In this document: one piece after another, positions 58,803-64,000 of the stretch
Numbering within the stretch: position 1 is the first letter of the stretch
How the letters are laid out: every line of letters begins with the position of its first letter
Source of the DNA: Morganella sibonii
GTDB taxonomy: Bacteria > Pseudomonadota > Gammaproteobacteria > Enterobacterales > Enterobacteriaceae
Assembly (NCBI RefSeq): GCF_040560245.1
Contig: NZ_JAKMWP010000003.1
Strand: one strand, 5' to 3'
Length of the DNA stretch: 64,000 nt
Program-made: the position numbers and the translations under genes
The notes under the pieces: model-generated
What the model saw: only the letters and a program-made list of their open reading frames with translations
What the model was told of the DNA's origin: nothing
The model's database searches: none

Positions 58803-60278
58803 TTATTCCACTTCGTTCCAGGCGTGACCGTCACGGGCCATCATAGCGATAGACGCGATTGGCCCCCAGCTGCCTGCCTGATACGGTTTCGGTGGTTCAT
58901 TATCCAGCGCCCATGCGTGCATAATAGAATCCACCCATTTCCAGGCTTCCTCCACCTCATCACGACGGACAAACAGCGCCTGAATACCGCGCATGGCTTC
59001 CAGCAGCAGACGCTCATAAGCATCCGCAATATGCGTCTGGTTAAACGTCTCCGAGAAACTCAGATCCAGCTTGGTGGTTTGCAGGCGGTGTTTATGATCC
59101 AGACCCGGTGCTTTGTTCAGCACTTCGATATCAATACCTTCATCCGGCTGCAGACGGATAGTCAGCTTATTCGGCGGCAGATGCTGATAGGTTTCATTGA
59201 AAATATTCAGGGAAGGTTGTTTGAAATAAACCACCACTTCCGAACATTTTGACGGCATCCGCTTTCCGGTACGCAGATAGAACGGCACACCTGACCAGCG
59301 CCAGTCGTCGATATCCGCGCGGATAGCAACGAAGGTTTCTGTCTGGCTGACGGTATTTGCGCCCTCCTCATCCAGATAACCCGGCACTTTTTCACCGTGA
59401 ACAAACCCGCCGGTATACTGCCCGCGCACTGTTTTTTCGCGGACATTCGTAATATCAATCGTCCGCAGCGAGCGCAGCACTTTGACTTTCTCATCGCGGA
59501 TACGGTCGCTGGTCAGATCATCCGGCGGTGACATGGCAATCATGGTCAGGATTTGCAGCAGATGGCTCTGCACCATATCCCGCATCTGCCCCGCTTTATC
59601 AAAATAGCCCCAGCGCCCCTCAATCCCCACTTCTTCCGCCACGGTGATCTGGACGTGGTCGATGGTGCGGTTATCCCAGTTATTCACAAACAGGGAGTTG
59701 GCAAAACGCAGCGCCAGCAGGTTCAGGACGGTTTCTTTGCCGAGATAATGGTCGATACGGTAAATCTGGCTCTCTTTAAAATATTTCGCCACTTCGGTAT
59801 TGATCGCCTGCGATGAGGCCAGATCATTACCCAGCGGTTTTTCCATCACCACCCGACTCGGCTCTTTGTTCAGATGCGCTTCACCCAGCCCTTTGCACAT
59901 GGCGCTGAACGTTCCCGGCGGCATGGCGAAATAATAGACAGCGGTATTTTTGTTTTCCGCAATAATACTGGCGAGGCTTTTGAAATGAGATGTCTCATTC
60001 ACATCGAGATTACAGAACAGCAGGCGTGCGCTGAATCGATCCCATAACTCCGGATCTAATTCTTCGTTGAGGAAGGTATTGAATGCATCTTCAACAAATT
60101 TCTGATACTCCTCACGGGACCAGTCCGCCCGGCCTGCACCGATAATCCGGGTGTCCGGATGAATATTACCCGCTTTTTCAAGCTGATATAAAGACGGGAG
60201 TAACTTGCGGCGTGCGAGGTCGCCTTTGGTACCGAAAATGACCAAATCACAAGCGGGAGCCGTTGCTGTCAGCGCCAT
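58803..60278 (-). CDS. zwf: Glucose-6-phosphate 1-dehydrogenase Zwf
   Basis: A 491-residue enzyme, same length as in E. coli. Coenzyme-binding GTKGDLARRKLLPSLYQL (variant GxxGDLA) near residue 16, the substrate motif RIDHYLGKE near 178, and the IDHVQITVAEEVGIEGRWGYFDKAGQMRDMVQSH block. Makes 6-phosphogluconolactone and NADPH for the pentose phosphate and Entner-Doudoroff routes. ATG at 60278 (MALTATAPACDLVIFG) was chosen by length and a GAGGAGAGG site. HexR boxes lie upstream. Confidence 0.97.
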   Translation of the reverse strand: MALTATAPACDLVIFGTKGDLARRKLLPSLYQLEKAGNIHPDTRIIGAGRADWSREEYQKFVEDAFNTFLNEELDPELWDRFSARLLFCNLDVNETSHFKSLASIIAENKNTAVYYFAMPPGTFSAMCKGLGEAHLNKEPSRVVMEKPLGNDLASSQAINTEVAKYFKESQIYRIDHYLGKETVLNLLALRFANSLFVNNWDNRTIDHVQITVAEEVGIEGRWGYFDKAGQMRDMVQSHLLQILTMIAMSPPDDLTSDRIRDEKVKVLRSLRTIDITNVREKTVRGQYTGGFVHGEKVPGYLDEEGANTVSQTETFVAIRADIDDWRWSGVPFYLRTGKRMPSKCSEVVVYFKQPSLNIFNETYQHLPPNKLTIRLQPDEGIDIEVLNKAPGLDHKHRLQTTKLDLSFSETFNQTHIADAYERLLLEAMRGIQALFVRRDEVEEAWKWVDSIMHAWALDNEPPKPYQAGSWGPIASIAMMARDGHAWNEVE

Positions 60279-60306
60279 AGAAAACCTCTCCTCGTGGCTG
60301 TGGGAT

Positions 60307-60321
60307 TGTAATTTTGTTACA
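60307..60321. promoter_or_regulatory. HexR box next to the zwf start
   Basis: TGTAATTTTGTTACA, close to the HexR consensus TGTAATTAAATTACA (13 of 15). It lies 29 nt upstream of the zwf ATG. HexR represses zwf and is released by KDPG. Confidence 0.75.
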
Positions 60322-60425
60322 GAGATAACGAATAATGTACTCGTTTGCGCCCGGCCAGTAAACATAAATGCGGGCCACCGCACATTCTGACAGGCTTGTG
60401 CGGCAGCGCTTTCCGGGTGCAATTT

Positions 60426-60440
60426 TGTAATTTAATTACT
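60426..60440. promoter_or_regulatory. HexR box between zwf and hexR
   Basis: TGTAATTTAATTACT, 13 of 15 positions of the HexR consensus. It lies 148 nt upstream of zwf and 169 nt upstream of hexR. Two boxes in one divergent region would allow control of both genes. Confidence 0.75.
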
Positions 60441-60608
60441 TTTTTGATGCAAACTTACTGAAATGAAAATCAGACACCGGTCAAACTTTCAAAAAAAAGC
60501 CGCTTTCAGGGGAATTTCTCCTCTGTACCGCCGTGACTTACGTAGTATATTTTCAAAAAATGAAGGTGGCCGGTGTGTCACACAGATCAATATAAAAGGC
60601 ACGATGGC

Positions 60609-61457
60609 ATGAATATTTTAGACCGGCTCCGTAACAGTCTGGATTACCTGAGTAAATCGGAAAAAAAAGTTGCAGAGACGATCCTCGGCGCACCGCAGAT
60701 AGCTATTCATTCCAGTATAGCCACACTGGCCAAAATGGCGGATGTCAGCGAACCGACCGTTAACCGGTTCTGCCGCCGCCTGGATACCAAAGGCTTTCCT
60801 GATTTTAAGCTGCTGCTGGCACAAAGCCTGGCAAACGGCACACCGTATGTCAGCCGCAATGTGGACGAAAATGATTCGGTTGAGGCATACACCGGTAAAA
60901 TCTTTGAATCCGCCATGGCCGGCCTGGATGCAGTCAGAAGCACCCTCGATATGCTGACCATCAACCGTGCCGTGGATTGCCTGACTCAGGCACGGAAAAT
61001 CGCTTTTTTCGGCCTGGGTGCCTCTGCAGCAGTAGCGCATGACGCGATGAATAAGTTTTTCCGTTTCAATATCCCGGTGATTTATTCTGACGACGTGGTG
61101 ATGCAGCGCATGAGCTGTATCAACAGTACCGAGGGTGATGTGGTGGTATTAATTTCTCATACCGGCCGGACCAAAAACCTGGTTGAGATAGCCCGTATCG
61201 CCCGCGAAAACGATGCTACCGTGATCGCCATCACCTCCGAGAACTCCCCGCTCGCTGCGGAAGCCTCACTGACCATCATTCTCAATGTACCGGAAGACAC
61301 GGATATTTATATGCCAATGATCTCCCGCCTGGCGCAGCTGACTATTATTGATGTGCTTGCCACCGGTTTTACCCTGCGCCGCGGCCCTAAATTCCGCGAT
61401 AACCTGCGCCGGGTCAAAGAAGCCCTGAAAGACTCCCGCATCGACAAACTCCGTTGA
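60609..61457 (+). CDS. hexR: Transcriptional repressor HexR
   Basis: A 282-residue RpiR-family regulator. The N-terminal HTH reads LSKSEKKVAETILGAPQIAIHSSIATLAKMADVSEPTVNRFCRRL; the SIS domain (about residues 125-255) reads ARKIAFFGLGASAAVAHDAMNKFFRF, VVVLISHTGRTKNLVEIARIA. Controls central carbon genes in response to 2-keto-3-deoxy-6-phosphogluconate. ATG at 60609; the frame extends to 60573. Divergent from zwf, with pykA downstream, as in E. coli. Confidence 0.95.
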   Translation: MNILDRLRNSLDYLSKSEKKVAETILGAPQIAIHSSIATLAKMADVSEPTVNRFCRRLDTKGFPDFKLLLAQSLANGTPYVSRNVDENDSVEAYTGKIFESAMAGLDAVRSTLDMLTINRAVDCLTQARKIAFFGLGASAAVAHDAMNKFFRFNIPVIYSDDVVMQRMSCINSTEGDVVVLISHTGRTKNLVEIARIARENDATVIAITSENSPLAAEASLTIILNVPEDTDIYMPMISRLAQLTIIDVLATGFTLRRGPKFRDNLRRVKEALKDSRIDKLR

Positions 61458-61633
61458 TTTTTAACCATTTGTGTCAATTTGACACATTTACTGCTGCCGG
61501 GTGTAATGACCATCACGAATTAGTAACATAACGGATGGTAGGATAACGTCTGACTCACTGTTTTGCGTTTGCTGACTCGATTTTTATTTTAAATACGCGA
61601 TAATCAGACAGGAGTGAATCGATTTTACACTTT

Positions 61634-61669
61634 CCTGCCGGGACGAATTTTCCCGGCGGGGAGTTTTTT
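61634..61669 (+). terminator. Terminator-like hairpin in the pykA leader
   Basis: A GC-rich stem around TGCCGGGA / TCCCGGCG with a 7-nt loop followed by GAG and six T. It ends 41 nt before the pykA ATG and 177 nt after hexR. It can be the hexR terminator, or an attenuator if the pykA promoter is upstream of it. Confidence 0.7.
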
Positions 61670-61710
61670 ATCAACACCATTTCACCTTATTCAGGTCAAC
61701 GGAGTAATTT

Positions 61711-63153
61711 ATGTCAATACGCCTCAGAAGAACGAAAATCGTAACGACCCTGGGTCCCGCCACCGATCGCGATAACAACCTTGAAAAAATCATCCGTGCC
61801 GGTGCCAATGTGGTTCGTATGAACTTTTCTCACGGCAGCCCGGAAGATCACGTTGAACGTGCGAATAAAGTCCGTGAAATCGCTGCCCGCCTCGGCGTTC
61901 AGGTCGCTATCCTGGGTGATCTCCAGGGACCGAAAATCCGTGTGTCCACCTTTAAAGATAATAAAGTCCTGCTGAATGTCGGTGATAAATTTGTTCTGGA
62001 TGCGGAACTGGGCAAAGGCGAAGGCACCAGTGAGCACGTCGGGATCGACTATAAAAAACTGCCGGAAGATGTGGTGGCAGATGACATCCTGTTACTCGAT
62101 GATGGCCGCGTGCAGCTGAAAGTCCTGGATGTTAAAGGCTCTAAAATCATGACGGAAGTCACCGTCGGTGGTTTGCTGTCCAATAATAAAGGTATCAACA
62201 AACTCGGCGGCGGATTATCTGCCGACGCGCTGACAGAAAAAGATAAAGAAGATATCAAAACAGCCGCCCGTATTAATGTTGATTACCTTGCTGTTTCCTT
62301 CCCGCGCAGCGCGGAAGATCTGCACTACGCCCGCCGTCTCGCCCGCGATGCCGGTTGTGAAGCGATGATTGTCTCCAAAGTCGAACGCGCCGAAGCGGTT
62401 GCCACCGACCAGGTCATGGATGAAATCATTCTCGCATCTGATGTGGTGATGGTTGCACGTGGTGATCTCGGTGTGGAAATCGGTGATCCGGAGCTGGTCG
62501 GTGTCCAGAAAAAGCTGATTCGTCGTAGTCGTCAACTGAATCGTGTCGTGATCACAGCAACCCAGATGATGGAATCTATGATCACTAATCCGATGCCGAC
62601 CCGTGCGGAAGTCATGGACGTGGCAAACGCCGTGCTCGACGGTACGGATGCAGTGATGCTCTCTGCGGAAACTGCTGCCGGTCAGTATCCTGCTGAAACG
62701 GTGGAAGCCATGGCACGGGTTTGTCTGGGCGCGGAGAAAATGCCGAATGTGAATATCTCCAAACACCGCCTGGATATGACCTTCGACAATCCGGAAGAAG
62801 CAATCGCGATGTCCACCATGTACGCGGCAAACCATCTCAACGGCGTGAAAGCAATTATTGCCATGACCGAATCCGGCCGTACCGCGCGTATGATGTCCCG
62901 CATCAGCTCCGGCCTGCCGATCTTCGCCATGTCCCGCCATGAAAAAACCCTGAACCAGTGCTCACTGTACCGTGGTGTCACCCCGGTATTCTGCAGCACC
63001 CACACCGATGGCCTGGCTGCGGTCACTGAAGCTATCAGCCGCCTGAAAGAAAAAGGCTACCTGTGCACCGGCGACCTGGTTATGGTCACCCAGGGCGACC
63101 AGATGGGCCTGGTCGGCAGCACCAATACCAGCCGTATTCTTGAAGTGAAGTAA
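61711..63153 (+). CDS. pykA: Pyruvate kinase II
   Basis: A 480-residue pyruvate kinase, same length as E. coli PykA. N-terminal RRTKIVTTLGPATDRD, GDLQGPKIRVSTF, the active-site MVARGDLGVEIG and KKLIRRSRQLNRVVITATQMMESMI, and TDAVMLSAETAAGQYP. Converts PEP and ADP to pyruvate and ATP. hexR-pykA order as in E. coli; the usual next gene lpxM is not seen because the IS lies there. Confidence 0.97.
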   Translation: MSIRLRRTKIVTTLGPATDRDNNLEKIIRAGANVVRMNFSHGSPEDHVERANKVREIAARLGVQVAILGDLQGPKIRVSTFKDNKVLLNVGDKFVLDAELGKGEGTSEHVGIDYKKLPEDVVADDILLLDDGRVQLKVLDVKGSKIMTEVTVGGLLSNNKGINKLGGGLSADALTEKDKEDIKTAARINVDYLAVSFPRSAEDLHYARRLARDAGCEAMIVSKVERAEAVATDQVMDEIILASDVVMVARGDLGVEIGDPELVGVQKKLIRRSRQLNRVVITATQMMESMITNPMPTRAEVMDVANAVLDGTDAVMLSAETAAGQYPAETVEAMARVCLGAEKMPNVNISKHRLDMTFDNPEEAIAMSTMYAANHLNGVKAIIAMTESGRTARMMSRISSGLPIFAMSRHEKTLNQCSLYRGVTPVFCSTHTDGLAAVTEAISRLKEKGYLCTGDLVMVTQGDQMGLVGSTNTSRILEVK

Positions 63154-63172
63154 CCTGCTTCAGACAAAACTG

Positions 63173-63200
63173 AAACCGCCTGTCTGGTGACAGGCGGTTT
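63173..63200 (+). terminator. Terminator of pykA
   Basis: A 12-bp perfect stem AAACCGCCTGTC / GACAGGCGGTTT with loop TGGT, 20 nt after the pykA stop. Confidence 0.9.
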
Positions 63201-63284
63201 ATTAGCAAGCTAATCATATGAAAAAAATGATTTATTTCCTGCAATGTCCACATCGCGACCACATTTGATATTTTTATTTAATCC

Positions 63285-63306
63285 AACCCCTCTTCTGAGG
63301 GGTTTT
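63285..63306. terminator. Second terminator downstream of pykA
   Basis: An 8-bp perfect stem AACCCCTC / GAGGGGTT with loop TTCT followed by TT. It may end a transcript coming from the plus strand (read-through from pykA) or mark the 3' end of an unseen RNA. Confidence 0.65.
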
Positions 63307-63719
63307 ACTTTCCAGGCAAACGCCCATTGGACAAGTAAGGGCTTATAAGCGCCACTTGGCTTTGAGTACACAGCGATGGCACAGACCCAAAACTAATCTG
63401 ACAGGCAGCTCTGTGCCAAAAGCGGGCATTGGGCATTGTGGTAAATTCCTGATGGTTTTTTCTTTTACTAGCATAAGCCGCTGGATAAATTCCCAACTGC
63501 CCAGCTTAATTAAACTCAATAACAACCAGCATACTGGCTGTATAAAGTTTGCCGGACGCAAATTTATTCATTTCAGAAAAATTTGTTGAAATAGAGGTGC
63601 TCGAGCATTAGTTTGGTATGGGTTGGATTCAGGAAAGAAGGCGTGAAAATGTTCGACTTGCGAGCATTTTGCATTCTAATAAATCGTTAGACCTAATTGG
63701 AAAACTTATGGCAAAGCGT

Positions 63720-64000
63720 TGATCTCCTCCCAAAATCAGCGCCAGGCTAAATCAGAGATCCTGACCTTTTTGCAGACTTCGGATGAATTCCTCCGGAGTC
63801 TGGTTATTTAACGAGGAATGAGGTCTTTGCCGGTTATATTCCTGCCGCCAGCACTCGATCTTTTCCTGCGCATCTTCCAGCGACAGGAACCAGTGAACGT
63901 TCAGACACTCGTCACGGAAGCTGCCATTAAAGGATTCGATTAACGCATTGTCCGTCGGTTTTCCGGGCCGGGAGAAGTCCATCGTTACCCCGTTTTCATA
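63720..64000 (-). mobile_element. IS3-family insertion sequence, 3' end (cut by the window)
   Basis: From about 63720 the sequence changes to an IS terminus starting TGATCTCCTCCCAAAATC, as IS3-family ends start with TG, followed by the end of a transposase gene. The other end and any target duplication lie outside the window, so the boundary is approximate. Confidence 0.7.
63752..64000 (-). CDS. IS3-family transposase OrfB, C-terminal part
   Basis: The last 82 codons of a DDE integrase-type transposase, without start in the window. It contains MDFSRPGKPTDNALIESFNGSFRDEC, where the Glu of NALIESFNG is the third catalytic residue, then WFLSLEDAQEKIECWRQEYNRQRPHSSLNNQTPEEF, typical of the IS3/IS407-type group. 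It would be made by frameshifting from an upstream OrfA. Upstream part absent. Confidence 0.9.
   Translation of the reverse strand, partial: YENGVTMDFSRPGKPTDNALIESFNGSFRDECLNVHWFLSLEDAQEKIECWRQEYNRQRPHSSLNNQTPEEFIRSLQKGQDL

Larger units (their letters stand above)
63154..63719. other. Non-coding stretch between pykA and the insertion sequence
   Basis: Two terminators (63173-63200, 63285-63306) are followed by about 400 nt with overlapping frames of 60-77 codons on both strands, none with a ribosome site. The minus-strand frames contain the word SFGSVPSLCTQSQVAL, which I associate with spurious frames seen in several enterobacterial annotations, so the DNA may be a dispersed non-coding repeat. 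A 34-codon frame at 63618-63722 abuts the IS end. Confidence 0.35.

Noticed and set aside
63305..63589. Overlapping 63-77 codon frames on both strands downstream of pykA
   Set aside because: They overlap each other in several frames, lack ribosome sites, and look like a non-coding repeat rather than genes.

Overview
The window looks like a chromosomal segment of an enterobacterium of the Morganellaceae, most plausibly Morganella. This is inferred from the set of housekeeping neighbours (ycgN-ycgM-ycgL/minCDE, rnd-fadD-yeaY, tsaB-yoaA-yoaB, zwf/hexR-pykA), a G+C content of core genes near 50 percent, and protein readings close to but clearly different from Escherichia coli. No rRNA, tRNA or CRISPR array is seen.

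Layout. (1) 1-7.7 kb: the end of norR, then a Fur-type-box metal or siderophore uptake locus: TonB-dependent receptor, a divergent Crp/Fnr-family regulator, and a compact operon of binding protein, FecCD-type permease, ATPase, cupin and SAM methyltransferase. One identical 22-nt FNR-type operator sits upstream of the receptor and over the start codon of the regulator. (2) 7.7-11.6 kb: an AT-rich His-Xaa-Ser (hxs) locus, hxsD-hxsB-hxsC-hxsA, with two radical-SAM proteins that presumably modify the HxS-repeat exported protein HxsA, plus a small acidic secreted protein. (3) 11.8-20.3 kb: core genes ycgN, ycgM, an MltB-type transglycosylase, ycgL, minCDE, rnd, fadD and yeaY. (4) 20.4-36.0 kb: an AT-richer block lying between yeaY and tsaB, which are neighbours in E. 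coli. It carries a GDSL-lipase autotransporter, a 1.75 kb gene-poor regulatory region, and a type I secretion island: a BapA-prefix protein of amphipathic helices, a TolC-like protein, a LapB-type ABC exporter, a membrane-fusion protein, a small protein resembling phage tail-assembly chaperones, and a second helical-repeat protein with 41-residue repeats that is split by one in-frame TAA.

(5) 36.2-39.3 kb: tsaB, yoaA, yoaB (core). (6) 39.3-48.4 kb: a 168-nt nested palindrome and then a complete autoinducer-2 uptake and processing locus, lsrK-lsrR divergent from lsrACDBFG. (7) 48.5-57.3 kb: accessory genes: an orphan 96-residue protein, a YnfC-like secreted protein, an hprR-hprS-msrP-msrQ periplasmic methionine-sulfoxide repair operon with an HprR/CusR box, and a nucleoside operon whose first gene fuses a DeoR-type DNA-binding domain to a ribokinase. 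(8) 57.6-63.2 kb: mdtJI spermidine exporter with a 34-codon upstream frame matching mdtU, zwf divergent from hexR with two HexR boxes, and pykA. (9) 63.7 kb to the end: the 3' part of an IS3-family element.

The most interesting material is the two-substrate type I secretion island, the hxs locus, the duplicated FNR-type operator, and the DeoR-ribokinase fusion.
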